Positions 1 through 8,505 of a DNA stretch of 64,000 nt are shown one piece after another. The notes beneath the pieces are model-generated. The model worked only from the letters and a program-made list of their open reading frames with translations. It was not told the origin of the DNA and did not search any database. Positions within the stretch are counted from its first letter, which is position 1; the number at the start of each line of letters is the position of its first letter. The stretch is from Puniceibacterium antarcticum (GTDB taxonomy: Bacteria > Pseudomonadota > Alphaproteobacteria > Rhodobacterales > Rhodobacteraceae): positions 1 through 64,000 of the forward strand of contig NZ_AWWI01000021.1 of assembly GCF_002760615.1 (NCBI RefSeq), written 5' to 3'. The translations under genes and the position numbers were made by a program.

Positions 1-345
1 TGATGGGGTTGTGGCATCGACATCTCCTGTGCTGACCAATTCGTCCTCACGGGAGTGTAAAGGCAGATCCAGCAGCGCGCGAAGATCACGCAACCGTTCA
101 AGAGGTAAGCGTGGAGTATCGACAGGCTTGATTGATCCGGCCTCAGGTGTGATCATCCAGGCCGGAAGATAAAATGCCCCACCATGATCTTGGCGGATCA
201 AAAGATGACGACAAAAGTCGTGCTCAACCGATCCTGTAATTTCAACTGTTTGGCCGCAAAGCGGGTGAGACCGATAGGTGACAACCGCGTCAAAACACAG
301 TCGCCCGGCATCATGACGCTGCTTCCGATGGCGCAGGGCGGACAT
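1..345 (-). CDS. Partial small conserved protein (DUF5372-like), cut by window edge
   Basis: A minus-strand frame opens with ATG at 345 and stays open to base 1, so the 3' end lies outside the window (115 codons seen). The recognisable part reads VVTYRSHPLCGQTVEI, followed by AFYLPAWMITPEAG. This resembles the small DUF5372-type proteins often found beside recombinase or transposase genes. That assignment is from memory and tentative. The first residues (MSALRHRKQ) are antisense to an IS66 transposase remnant, so the native start was probably lost at a junction near 320 and the present start is an accident of that junction. No function is assigned. Confidence 0.45.
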   Translation of the reverse strand, partial: MSALRHRKQRHDAGRLCFDAVVTYRSHPLCGQTVEITGSVEHDFCRHLLIRQDHGGAFYLPAWMITPEAGSIKPVDTPRLPLERLRDLRALLDLPLHSREDELVSTGDVDATTPS

Positions 346-476
346 GGGCCACCATCGCAACGCTCCTGCAGACCTGCAAGATCAACGAAGTCGATCCTGC
401 AGCCTGGCTGACGCGGACATTGGAGCGCATCGCCAACCAATGGCCCAGTGCTGAAATCGATGCCCTCAGGCCGTGA
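321..476 (+). pseudogene. IS66-family transposase, C-terminal fragment
   Basis: Reading + from about 321 to the TGA at 474-476 gives ASDGAGRTW, then ATIATLLQTCKINEVDPAAW, and finally WPSAEIDALRP. This matches the extreme C-terminal domain of IS66 TnpC transposases (GRTWA, TLLQTxKxNxVDP, WLTxTLxRIA and SEIDALMP-type blocks). A full TnpC is about 500 residues and only about 50 remain. The DDE catalytic core and the tnpA/tnpB partners are absent from the window, so this is a dead relic. It is followed at once by what looks like the right terminal repeat of the element. Confidence 0.8.
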
Positions 477-488
477 AACTAAAACCCA

Positions 489-513
489 TGAACGGCCATG
501 CCTTCCCGCTTAC
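489..513 (+). mobile_element. Right terminal inverted repeat of the IS66 relic
   Basis: The run from 489 to 513 ends in CCCGCTTAC and begins 13 bp after the transposase stop codon. IS66-family elements end in 5'-GTAA...TTAC-3' terminal repeats close behind tnpC, so this is probably the right end of the relic. No matching left end is in the window, and no target duplication can be recognised. Confidence 0.55.
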
Positions 514-1036
514 GATTCTCGACGCGGTAATGCACTGCTGAACAGAACACGCGAGGAGGTGTTGTGAGCATGTTTTCGCCCAATTTATGCGCTAGCAGAA
601 ACCGAGAAAGGTTGTGAAAGCCTCAATATAAAGTTAAAATATTACGCATGGAAGTAGAAAATTTTGATTGTGATCGGGTTGTCGCAACAATGTCAGAAAA
701 AATATAAGACGGTTTTCACAAGATCGTTTCGTAGAGACTCTCTTTGAGACAATATTGTTCTCCGTATACCAAAATGTAATGAGCTGCAGCGTTTGTGAAC
801 AGACTGGTTAGGCAACGGCGCGACAGAAACGAAGATTATTTTTTGTTTGTTCTGAAACTATTCACAGATCCCTTCGTTTCTAACAGTGCGCGCATGTGCT
901 GAGGAATGTTAGAAGGGGCGAAACATTTTTGGAGCCGTATGATACCGGCCCAATCAAGGTTGACTGCAATCTACTGATGGCCACCATCATCTTAGATTGT
1001 CGTCAGGCGTCGTCAGGCTGCGGAGCGGACGGCGCC
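514..1036. other. AT-rich non-coding island beside the IS66 relic
   Basis: About 520 bp with no credible reading frame. The stretch 600-880 is clearly richer in A/T than the surrounding genes. It contains one perfect 10-bp inverted repeat (825-834 with 872-881, arm AGAAACGAAG) with a 37-nt spacer. I see no tRNA, promoter pair or conserved protein fragment. The composition and the adjacent IS relic suggest decayed acquired DNA. Confidence 0.6.
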
Positions 1037-1074
1037 AATAGAGCTGCTCGACCTTAGGGTTGGGCAGCTCTATT
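1037..1074. terminator. Strong inverted repeat, terminator-like
   Basis: Arms AATAGAGCTGC (1037-1047) and GCAGCTCTATT (1064-1074) are perfectly complementary. The pairing continues inward with wobble pairs to a 4-nt loop, giving a stem of about 17 bp. CGTTTT follows on the + side. It lies between the AT-rich island and the end of argG. It could end transcription from either side, but no + strand gene leads into it. Confidence 0.6.
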
Positions 1075-1102
1075 CGTTTTGAGAGTTGGAATTTATCGGA
1101 TC

Positions 1103-1148
1103 GGATAACGCTTCCCTTTCTGGCGAGGTTTTTTGGGAGGCGTTATCC
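1103..1148. terminator. Inverted repeat just past the argG stop
   Basis: GGATAACGCTTCCC (1103-1116) pairs with GGGAGGCGTTATCC (1135-1148), a 14-bp stem with one G-T wobble and an 18-nt loop. It begins 20 bp beyond the argG stop codon on the minus strand, so it is a candidate argG terminator. No clear U-run follows on that strand, so the mode of termination is uncertain. Confidence 0.5.
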
Positions 1149-1167
1149 GTGGTGTTGTAAAGGGGAC

Positions 1168-2409
1168 TTACTTGGACTTCACCCGCCGGTTGCGCGCCGC
1201 CAGCAATTTGAGCCGCAATGCGTTCAGCTGAATGAAACCCTGCGCGTCTTTTTGATCATAAGCACCGGCGTCGTCTTCAAAGGTCACATGCGCCTCTGAA
1301 TACAGCGAATGATCGGACCAGCGTGCCACTGTGCTGACAGAGCCTTTGTAGAGCTTGATCCGCACTGTTCCTGTCACGTGCTCCTGCGATTTGTCGATCA
1401 GGGCCTGTAGCATTTCGCGTTCCGGGCTGAACCAGAAGCCGTTGTAGATCAGCTCTGCATAGCGCGGCATGATCGAATCCTTGAGGTGCCCGGCACCGGA
1501 ATCCAGCGTGATCTGCTCAATCCCACGGTGTGCTTCGAGCAACAAGGTGCCACCCGGTGTTTCGTAGATCCCGCGCGACTTCATGCCCACAAACCGGTTT
1601 TCGACGAAATCGAGCCGCCCACAGCCATGCTTGCCGCCCAGCTCGTTCAGCTTGGTCAGGATTGTTGCAGGCGACATCGCCTCGCCGTTGATCGCTACGG
1701 CATCACCCTTTTCAAAGGTGATCTCCACCATTTCTGGTGTATCAGGTGCATCTTCGGGGGCGACGGTGCGCTGGTAGACGTAATCGGGCGCTTCTTCGCC
1801 CGGATTTTCCAGAACCTTTCCCTCGGATGAGGTGTGGAGCAGGTTCGCATCGACAGAGAACGGCGCCTCGCCGCGTTTGTCCTTGGCGATCGGAATCTGG
1901 TTTTCCTCGGCAAAGGCCAGCAACTTGGTCCGGCTTGTCAGGTCCCATTCCCGCCAAGGCGCGATCACCTTGATTTCTGGGTTGAGCGCATAAGCCGACA
2001 GTTCGAACCGCACCTGATCGTTGCCCTTGCCGGTTGCGCCATGTGCCACCGCATCAGCGCCCGTCATGGCTGCAATCTCCACCAAGCGCTTTGAAATGAG
2101 CGGCCGCGCGATGGATGTGCCAAGCAAATAAAGCCCCTCGTAAACCGCATTGGCGCGGAACATCGGAAAGACGAAGTCGCGCACAAATTCCTCGCGAACA
2201 TCCTCAATGTAAATGTTCTCGGGCTTGATGCCCAGAAGCTCGGCCTTCTTGCGTGCCGGGTCCAGCTCTTCGCCCTGGCCCAGATCAGCGGTGAAGGTCA
2301 CGACTTCGCAACCATATTCCGTCTGGAGCCATTTCAGAATGATCGAGGTATCAAGGCCACCGGAATAGGCCAGAACGACTTTTTTAGGCGCGGTTTTTGG
2401 CGCGGGCAT
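1168..2409 (-). CDS. argG: Argininosuccinate synthase
   Basis: Cytosolic enzyme that joins citrulline and aspartate with ATP to form argininosuccinate, the penultimate step of arginine synthesis. The product is 413 residues, normal for the family. The ATP-binding PP-loop AYSGGLDTS lies at residues 14-22, and the nucleotide/citrulline-binding stretch [12 protein letters not shown] at 124-135. I chose the ATG at 2409 rather than the upstream ATG at 2487 because it gives the usual short N-terminus before [10 protein letters not shown] and follows an AGAGGAAA ribosome-binding site. It is monocistronic, with two inverted repeats downstream. Confidence 0.97.
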   Translation of the reverse strand: MPAPKTAPKKVVLAYSGGLDTSIILKWLQTEYGCEVVTFTADLGQGEELDPARKKAELLGIKPENIYIEDVREEFVRDFVFPMFRANAVYEGLYLLGTSIARPLISKRLVEIAAMTGADAVAHGATGKGNDQVRFELSAYALNPEIKVIAPWREWDLTSRTKLLAFAEENQIPIAKDKRGEAPFSVDANLLHTSSEGKVLENPGEEAPDYVYQRTVAPEDAPDTPEMVEITFEKGDAVAINGEAMSPATILTKLNELGGKHGCGRLDFVENRFVGMKSRGIYETPGGTLLLEAHRGIEQITLDSGAGHLKDSIMPRYAELIYNGFWFSPEREMLQALIDKSQEHVTGTVRIKLYKGSVSTVARWSDHSLYSEAHVTFEDDAGAYDQKDAQGFIQLNALRLKLLAARNRRVKSK

Positions 2410-2536
2410 GGGCGTTTCCTCTGCAAGGTCTGGCGCGCGGAGTATCCGCTTTTGCAGACAACAGCAAGTATTGCCCCTATCCCACACAGTTGGTGCATGT
2501 TAGCCCTGACTCCGCATCAGACGAAGGGAGAACGAC

Positions 2537-3289
2537 ATGAAGGGTTGGCAGATTTTCACGCATTCGGTGCGGCTTGTCTTCACTAATATCGATCATGCGC
2601 TGCGCATATCGCTTGTCCTGTATCTTGTGCTCGCGGCGAGCCAGGTAGCTACCTATATGAACCCGCCGGTGATGACAGAGGTCGATGGCATCGATATGCC
2701 GACCCTTTCCGGCAGTTATGTCACGCAGAACCTGATTTTTGCCATCCTAGCGATTATTGCCAGCCTCTGGATCGCTGTCGCTTGGCACCGCTTTGTTCTG
2801 GCTGAGGAATATCCAAACGGGTGGTTGCCGCGTTGGCATGGCCCCAACATGCTGGGGTATCTTGGGCGGTCGATACTTTTGGGCATCGTCGTTGTGGTCG
2901 GTGTCACTCTGGCTTCAATCCCCTTCGGATTGATCGCAACGGGCTTGCCGGGATTATTGTTTCTGCTGCCCTTTGTGCTAATCGGACTTGGCGCCTATCT
3001 GTTCTTTCGCCTCGGAGTGATGCTTCCGGGTGCCGCCTTGGGCACAAAAATCAGTTTTTCCGACGCTTGGCGTGCGACCAAGGGCGAAAGTGGCACCATT
3101 CTTGTCCTTTCTGTTCTGGTGGTCGGGGCAAGCTTTCTCCTGCAGCTGCCCACCATGCTCAGCGGCAATCCCAATTCCTTGATCAGTCTGATCTACGGGC
3201 TTGTGGTCAACTGGTTCGCCACGATCATCGGGATTTCGGTACTGACGACACTGTTCGGCCATTTCATTGAAAAACGTCCAATCGACTGA
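2537..3289 (+). CDS. Integral membrane protein of unknown function
   Basis: A 250-residue protein with about six hydrophobic segments, near residues 24-41, 67-85, 112-168 (two or three spans), 187-206 and 217-244. There is no signal peptide, catalytic motif or domain that I recognise. The loop after the second span (WHRFVLAEEYPNGWLPRW) and the general plan resemble small membrane proteins common in Rhodobacteraceae genomes, but I cannot name a function. The start ATG is preceded by AAGGGAG at suitable spacing. It diverges from argG and lies 39 bp upstream of ilvA, so it may share a transcript with it. Confidence 0.8.
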   Translation: MKGWQIFTHSVRLVFTNIDHALRISLVLYLVLAASQVATYMNPPVMTEVDGIDMPTLSGSYVTQNLIFAILAIIASLWIAVAWHRFVLAEEYPNGWLPRWHGPNMLGYLGRSILLGIVVVVGVTLASIPFGLIATGLPGLLFLLPFVLIGLGAYLFFRLGVMLPGAALGTKISFSDAWRATKGESGTILVLSVLVVGASFLLQLPTMLSGNPNSLISLIYGLVVNWFATIIGISVLTTLFGHFIEKRPID

Positions 3290-3328
3290 TGCCTTGCGAA
3301 ATCCGCCGCGCTGGGTCACAGAACGGGG

Positions 3329-4552
3329 ATGAGTGATTTTCAGGATAAGGCGCAAGTCGCCACCGCCGCCATGCGCGCTGTGTTTCCGGCAACACCGCTG
3401 CTGCGCAACGCCCATCTGTCAGACCGCTTTGGCGCAGATATCTGGCTGAAGCGCGAAGATCTGTCACCTGTGCGCAGCTACAAGTTGCGCGGTGCGTTCA
3501 ACGCCATGCGCAAGCAGAGCGCTGAACGCTTTGTTGCGGCCTCGGCGGGCAATCACGCACAGGGCGTTGCCTTCATGTGTCGCCACTTTGGCAAAAAGGG
3601 CGTGATTTTCATGCCTGTCACCACACCGCAGCAAAAGATCCAGAAAACCCGCATCTTTGGCGGTGATGCGATCGAGATCCGTCTGACAGGCGATTACTTC
3701 GATGACACGCTACGCGCAGCGCAAGTCTATTGCATCGAGCAAGGCGCGCATTTCCTCTCTCCTTTCGATGATGAGGATGTGATCGAAGGCCAGGCTTCGG
3801 TCGCAGTCGAGATCGAGGAACAGCTGGGCCGTGCCCCGGATCACATCGTGATACCGGTCGGTGGTGGCGGATTGTCTGCCGGCACGCTCAGCTACTTTGG
3901 TAGCGACATCCAATACAGTTTCGTCGAACCACTTGGCGGCGCCTGCCTGCGTGCGGCGCTGCAAGCCGGCCGTCCGGTGAAACTGGATCATGTCAACACC
4001 TTCGCCGATGGCGCCGCCGTGGGCCAGATCGGCGAACGGACCTTTGCCCGGCTCAAGGGCGTCGGCCTCGCCAATGCCCTGACCATCCCCGAGGATCGTC
4101 TTTGCACGACAATGCTTGAGATGTTGAATGTCGAAGGTATCGTTCTGGAACCGGCCGGCGCGCTGGCTGTGGATGCGCTCAAGGATCTGGGACAGGCCAT
4201 CCGTGGTCGAACCGTAGTCTGTGTCACCTCAGGCGGGAATTTTGATTTTGAACGCCTTCCAGAGGTCAAAGAACGCGCTCAGCGGTTCTCGGGCGTCAAG
4301 AAGTATTTCATACTGCGCCTGCCTCAGCGCCCAGGCGCACTCAAGGATTTCCTAAATGTTCTAGGCCCCGAGGATGACATTGCTCGGTTTGAATATCTCA
4401 AGAAATCCGCGCGTAATTTTGGCTCGGTTCTGATCGGCATCGAAACGACGGATGCGGCCAATTTCGCCAGCTTCTTTGCCAAGCTCGACGCCGCTGGTTT
4501 CACCTATCAGGACATCACGGATGATGAGGTGCTGGCACAGTTTCTGATCTGA
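3329..4552 (+). CDS. ilvA: Threonine ammonia-lyase (threonine dehydratase)
   Basis: PLP enzyme converting threonine to 2-oxobutyrate, the first committed step of isoleucine synthesis. Over 407 residues the PLP lysine is K52 in RSYKLRGA, SAGNHAQG is at 72-79 and the phosphate-binding glycine loop VGGGGLSAG at 177-185. Residues from about 326 form a C-terminal ACT-like regulatory domain (RLPQRPGALKDFL). The length fits the ~400-residue single-ACT form rather than the ~510-residue E. coli IlvA. Allosteric control by isoleucine is plausible but not shown. The gene is convergent with the Hpt-domain gene downstream. Confidence 0.93.
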   Translation: MSDFQDKAQVATAAMRAVFPATPLLRNAHLSDRFGADIWLKREDLSPVRSYKLRGAFNAMRKQSAERFVAASAGNHAQGVAFMCRHFGKKGVIFMPVTTPQQKIQKTRIFGGDAIEIRLTGDYFDDTLRAAQVYCIEQGAHFLSPFDDEDVIEGQASVAVEIEEQLGRAPDHIVIPVGGGGLSAGTLSYFGSDIQYSFVEPLGGACLRAALQAGRPVKLDHVNTFADGAAVGQIGERTFARLKGVGLANALTIPEDRLCTTMLEMLNVEGIVLEPAGALAVDALKDLGQAIRGRTVVCVTSGGNFDFERLPEVKERAQRFSGVKKYFILRLPQRPGALKDFLNVLGPEDDIARFEYLKKSARNFGSVLIGIETTDAANFASFFAKLDAAGFTYQDITDDEVLAQFLI

Positions 4553-4603
4553 TCGATCTGAACGAAAAGACCGCCTTTGTGACTGAGGCATAGCTTGGGC
4601 GTG

Positions 4604-4636
4604 CCACCTGCCACGTTCTGGCTACAGGCGGGGTGG
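4604..4636. terminator. Weak hairpin between convergent ilvA and Hpt genes
   Basis: CCACCTGCC (4604-4612) can pair with GGCGGGGTGG (4627-4636) with one bulged base. It sits in the gap between two convergent stop codons, a natural place for a shared terminator, but there is no T-run on either side. Confidence 0.3.
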
Positions 4637-4641
4637 AATGT

Positions 4642-4977
4642 TCACGCCGCGAGCTGGGTCTTGACCTCCCGAAAAAACGCCGCGCGGGACCTCATGAAAA
4701 TATCTTTCAATTGAGCGAAATCAACATCTTCTGGATTGCCTTTTGCTGCGGCGCGCTCCCCGGCGCGGCAATGCCGTGACAAGGCCTCAAAGCCAAGGTT
4801 CAGCGCGCTGCCCTTAAGAAAGTGCAATTTCTGCTCCAGCAGGCAGGCATTTCCGCTGACCGCGTCCAGTTCAGCTATAGTATCCTCGACCTCGAACAGG
4901 AACAGATCGACAATCTCCTGAAAATCATCCTGACCGATCTCGTCGCGCAATTCCCGGATTCGGGTCCAGTCGATCAT
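4642..4977 (-). CDS. Histidine phosphotransfer (Hpt) domain protein
   Basis: A stand-alone 111-residue Hpt module, which passes phosphate between response-regulator receivers in multistep phosphorelays. The phospho-accepting histidine is H52 in HFLKGSA, the classic HxxKG(S/A) signature, inside a helical bundle. The ATG at 4977 was chosen because GGAGGAAG lies just upstream; an earlier in-frame ATG at 5013 lacks support. It diverges, 160 bp away, from a receiver-phosphatase gene, so the two may work in one pathway. That partnership is inference. Confidence 0.88.
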   Translation of the reverse strand: MIDWTRIRELRDEIGQDDFQEIVDLFLFEVEDTIAELDAVSGNACLLEQKLHFLKGSALNLGFEALSRHCRAGERAAAKGNPEDVDFAQLKDIFMRSRAAFFREVKTQLAA

Positions 4978-5137
4978 GCCACTTCCTCCAGATCTCTCCA
5001 AGTCTGAAGGCAAATGGTGAACAGGGGATTAGCCGCCGCAAAGAGGTAAGTCGACTTTTACGCTTCACCGGCTGTTAAATCCCCCGCCCTAGTAACGGCA
5101 TCAGGAAAAGGCGACAATCTGTCGGAGAGGGCCTCAT

Positions 5138-6412
5138 TTGAATGCTTCGCCAAATTCTTTGGCTGCGCAGGGGCCGCTGCCGGTGGCCCTGCAACGCGTG
5201 CTTGTTGTCGACGACAGCCGCGTTCAGCTCAAGATCCTGACGATCATGCTGGAGCGTTGGGGGTTCGAGGTCCTGCATGCGGCCAACGGAGAGGAGGCCC
5301 TCGACATATGCGCACGCCTGTCGCCCGATATTGTGCTGTCGGATTGGATGATGCCCGGCATCGACGGGCTGGAATTCTGCCGCCGGTTCCGCGACCTGCC
5401 CCGTGATGGCTATGGTTATTTCATCCTGCTCACCTCTAAATCCGAAAAGGGTGCTGTGGCGCTTGGCCTGGATGCCGGTGCCGACGATTTTCTGACCAAA
5501 CCGGTGAACGCGGAAGAGCTGCGTGCGCGCATAAAAGCCGGCACCCGTGTCCTGTCGATGGAGCGGGAGCTGAGCGAAAAAAACCGCATGATCTCAGAGA
5601 CGCTCGCAAAGCTGCAGGCCGTTTATGACGCCATTGATGCCGACCTGCGTCAGGCCCGCCGCATCCAAGAGGCACTGGTGCCGCGACGCATGGGCCAGTT
5701 CGGTACGTCGCGGATGAGTCTGCTGCTTAAGCCTTGCGGGCATGTGGGCGGGGATCTGGTGGGCATGTTCAGCCCCGACTCTGACCATATTGGTGCCTAC
5801 AGTATCGACGTTTCCGGCCACGGCATCACCTCAGCGCTTATCACCGCGCGGGTCGCGGGCTATCTCAGCAGCAGCTATCCAGATCAAAATCTTGCACTTC
5901 AGCGCACCGCAGGTGTTTACGCGCTTCGGGCGCCCGAAGAGGTGGCGCATCTACTCAACGAACGGCTCGCGCATGATCCCGGCATCTCGGAATACATGAC
6001 GCTGTTGTATTTCACAGCAAACCTGAAATCTGGTCAGTTGCGCATGGTCCAAGCTGGCCATCCGCCGCCGCTTTTGCTGCGTGCGGATGGCGAAGCGCGG
6101 TTTCTGGGCACTGGTGGTCTGCCTGTCGGGCTTATCGAACAGGCCACCTACGAAGGGCAGGATCTGATCATGATGTCAGGTGATCGCCTGCTGCTGTATT
6201 CCGACGGCTTCACAGAGGCGCGTCTGAAAGACGGTTCCATGCTGGGTGAAGAGGGTCTGCTTGGCTTGGTACAGTCCTGCGGAGGTTCGAGTAACGGTCC
6301 AGAGTTCCTGGATGATCTCTTCTGGCGGCTCAACGCGCAGATGGCAACGGACGTTGGTCTGCAGGACGATGTTTCCGCGGCCCTGTTCGAATTTGATGTT
6401 CTTCAGAGGTAG
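5138..6412 (+). CDS. Response regulator with PP2C/SpoIIE-type phosphatase output
   Basis: A 424-residue cytosolic protein. Residues 20-140 form a receiver domain, with acidic residues D25/D26, phospho-acceptor D69 (VLSDWMMPG) and the conserved lysine in FLTKPV. A coiled linker (about 140-190) leads to a PP2C-like serine phosphatase domain with GGDLVG, DVSGHG and YSDGFTEA metal-binding motifs. RsbU-type proteins of this plan control anti-sigma antagonist (STAS) partners in partner-switching. No STAS or anti-sigma gene lies nearby. The TTG at 5138 is favoured as start because GGAGAGG precedes it by 7 nt. The divergent Hpt protein may feed its receiver. Confidence 0.9.
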   Translation: MNASPNSLAAQGPLPVALQRVLVVDDSRVQLKILTIMLERWGFEVLHAANGEEALDICARLSPDIVLSDWMMPGIDGLEFCRRFRDLPRDGYGYFILLTSKSEKGAVALGLDAGADDFLTKPVNAEELRARIKAGTRVLSMERELSEKNRMISETLAKLQAVYDAIDADLRQARRIQEALVPRRMGQFGTSRMSLLLKPCGHVGGDLVGMFSPDSDHIGAYSIDVSGHGITSALITARVAGYLSSSYPDQNLALQRTAGVYALRAPEEVAHLLNERLAHDPGISEYMTLLYFTANLKSGQLRMVQAGHPPPLLLRADGEARFLGTGGLPVGLIEQATYEGQDLIMMSGDRLLLYSDGFTEARLKDGSMLGEEGLLGLVQSCGGSSNGPEFLDDLFWRLNAQMATDVGLQDDVSAALFEFDVLQR

Positions 6413-6837
6413 CGTCGCAGAAAATGCCGCTCACCGGGGTTGTCCAATTCGCTTATGGCAAGGTCAGGCGCCATCCAGACGGCCTGATGGCCCGCCTCGC
6501 TTGGCGGACCCAGACGGCGGACGGGAAACGCGAGATAGATCGTGCACAGCTTTTCCGCCCAGAGGTCGTATTCTGGCATGAAGGTGAACCGCCGAAATGT
6601 GCCCAGCCGCCGCGCCGCATTGATGCGCCAGCCGGTTTCCTCGAACACTTCGCGATGCAGCGCTTGCAGCGGGGATTCCTCGGGGTCGATGCCGCCGCCG
6701 GGCAGCTGAAATTCCGGCATGGGTTCAGCCTGATAGGTCAGCAGCAGCGCGCCGTCGCGGGGCAGGATCGCATAGACGCCAGGGCGCAGCGTATAGTGGC
6801 GACCAGATTCCGGCGCCTCTCCGAATCGTCTTGTCAT
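6403..6837 (-). CDS. NUDIX hydrolase
   Basis: A 144-residue hydrolase of nucleoside diphosphates linked to another group; the substrate is unknown. The NUDIX box is complete, running from GGGIDPEES to REVFEETGW, with the catalytic REXXEE core. The ATG at 6837 was chosen over the one at 6891 because GGGGATT precedes it and it gives the family's normal N-terminus. Its last 10 bp overlap the end of the convergent receiver-phosphatase gene, so transcripts must overlap tail to tail. It diverges from hslO. Confidence 0.88.
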   Translation of the reverse strand: MTRRFGEAPESGRHYTLRPGVYAILPRDGALLLTYQAEPMPEFQLPGGGIDPEESPLQALHREVFEETGWRINAARRLGTFRRFTFMPEYDLWAEKLCTIYLAFPVRRLGPPSEAGHQAVWMAPDLAISELDNPGERHFLRRYL

Positions 6838-6914
6838 GGGCAATCCCCTTGGACTCGGCCTTGTTGTGCCTATATCGAAGCGATATGCCAACTCGCGGCA
6901 GATAAGGAAACCCC

Positions 6915-7916
6915 ATGACTACCGGAATGAAACTCGCCTGGGACGACACTGTCCTGCCCTTTCAGCTTGACCGCTCGGACATTCGTGGCCGGGTCGCGCG
7001 ACTTGACGGCGTGTTGGACGGGATCCTGAAACAACACGACTACCCCCCGGTGGTCGAGGCACTTGTGGCGGAAATGTCTGTCCTGACCGCGCTGATCGGC
7101 GAGACGATCAAGTTGCGCTGGAAGCTGTCGCTTCAGGTTCAGACCAACGGCCCCGTCCGCATGATCGCCACCGATTTCTATGGCCCGCAAGAGGACGGCA
7201 CCCCGGCACGCATCCGGGCCTATGCCAGCTTTGACGCTGATCGTCTAACCGACGCCACGCCAATGGAACAGTTGGGCGAGGGCTATTTTGCCGTTCTGCT
7301 GGATCAGGGAGAGGGCACGACGCCTTATCAGGGCATCACCCCGCTGCATGGCAAGACGCTCGCCAATTGTGCAGAGGCGTATTTTGCTCAGTCCGAACAG
7401 TTGCCCACGCGCTTTGAGCTCAGCTTTGGCCGCGTGACGGAACCGGGCAAGCCCGAACACTGGCGTGCCGGCGGCGTGATGCTGCAGCATATGCCCAAGG
7501 CTTCGCCTTTCGCCAAGGAACTTCCTGGCGAGGGTGGCTCGGGTGCCGGGGGCCTGTTGCAGGCCAGCGATCTTGTTGAAGGGGACGAGGAAGAGAACTG
7601 GAGCCGTGCCAACATTCTGCTCAACACGGTTGAGGAGATGGAGCTGATCGGTCCGAATCTGCCGCCAACCGACCTGCTGGTGCGTCTGTTTCACGAAGAA
7701 CAGCCGCGTGTCTTTGATGCGCTTCCGGTGCGATTCGGCTGTAGCTGTTCCGAGGCGAAGGTTCGCCAGAGCCTCTCGATCTATTCGGCCCGAGACATCG
7801 AGAAGATGACAACGGACGATGGCCGTGTGACCGCTGACTGTCAGTTCTGCGGCGCGCATTACGACCTTGATCCCAAAACCGTGGGATTCGAGGCAGAAAG
7901 CGCTTCTGATGGCTGA
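6915..7916 (+). CDS. hslO: Redox-regulated chaperone Hsp33
   Basis: Cytosolic holdase chaperone switched on by oxidation of a zinc-bound cysteine centre. The 333 residues end with the zinc-binding cysteines as C-x-C (FGCSCSE) and C-x2-C (DCQFCGAHY), all four present, so redox switching should be intact. AAGGA six bases upstream supports the ATG at 6915. It heads a tight unit: the CoA-pyrophosphatase-like gene starts inside its last codons, and the CCA-adding enzyme overlaps that in turn. Confidence 0.95.
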   Translation: MTTGMKLAWDDTVLPFQLDRSDIRGRVARLDGVLDGILKQHDYPPVVEALVAEMSVLTALIGETIKLRWKLSLQVQTNGPVRMIATDFYGPQEDGTPARIRAYASFDADRLTDATPMEQLGEGYFAVLLDQGEGTTPYQGITPLHGKTLANCAEAYFAQSEQLPTRFELSFGRVTEPGKPEHWRAGGVMLQHMPKASPFAKELPGEGGSGAGGLLQASDLVEGDEEENWSRANILLNTVEEMELIGPNLPPTDLLVRLFHEEQPRVFDALPVRFGCSCSEAKVRQSLSIYSARDIEKMTTDDGRVTADCQFCGAHYDLDPKTVGFEAESASDG

Positions 7917-8505
7917 TCCACTCGACGCGCTGCGGCAGGCCTTGGCCCGCCAGAGCGGCGCGTCGTCGGACTTTGAACTCAATCCCGGCGCCGTGCTGCC
8001 CGAAGGGCGCAAACTGCGCGCCGCCGGGGTGCTTGTGCCACTTATTGCGGGGCCGCAGGGCCTTGAACTCATCCTGACCAAACGTTCATCCGCTTTGCGG
8101 CATCATCCTGGTCAGATCGCCTTTCCGGGCGGCAAGCAGGATGAGGGCGACGCCGACGTCGTCGCCGCAGCGCTGCGTGAGGCGCGTGAAGAGATTGGCC
8201 TGAATTCCGATCAAGTAACACTGCTGGGCACTTTGCCGACGCATGAGACGGTGACAAGCTTTCTCATGACGCCGGTCGTCGGGCTGATCAGTGGCCCCTT
8301 CACCCCTGTAGCTGAGCCGGGGGAGGTTGAAGAGGTGTTTCGCGTGCCCTTTTCTCATGTCACCGATCCGGCCAAATTCAGCATCCAGTTTCGACGCTGG
8401 CGCGGGCAGAGGCGGCATTATTTCACGGTGCCTTATGGTCCTTATTACATCTGGGGGGCGACGGCGCGAATCCTGCGTGGACTTGCCGATCGCATGACGA
8501 CGTGA
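7909..8505 (+). CDS. NUDIX hydrolase, probable coenzyme A pyrophosphatase
   Basis: A 198-residue hydrolase with both the NUDIX box (GGKQDEGD to REAREEIGL) and the preceding block LTKRSSALRHHPGQIAFPGG. The latter is the signature of CoA pyrophosphatases (NudL/YeaB, PCD1), which split CoA into phosphopantetheine and 3',5'-ADP. Substrate specificity is inferred from that signature. The ATG at 7909 overlaps the last 8 bp of hslO, and its own TGA overlaps the GTG of the next gene, showing translational coupling of all three. Confidence 0.88.
   Translation: MADPLDALRQALARQSGASSDFELNPGAVLPEGRKLRAAGVLVPLIAGPQGLELILTKRSSALRHHPGQIAFPGGKQDEGDADVVAAALREAREEIGLNSDQVTLLGTLPTHETVTSFLMTPVVGLISGPFTPVAEPGEVEEVFRVPFSHVTDPAKFSIQFRRWRGQRRHYFTVPYGPYYIWGATARILRGLADRMTT

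Noticed and set aside
1060-1299. A 79-codon plus-strand frame over the argG end
   Set aside because: It lies across the argG terminator and coding region and has no support.
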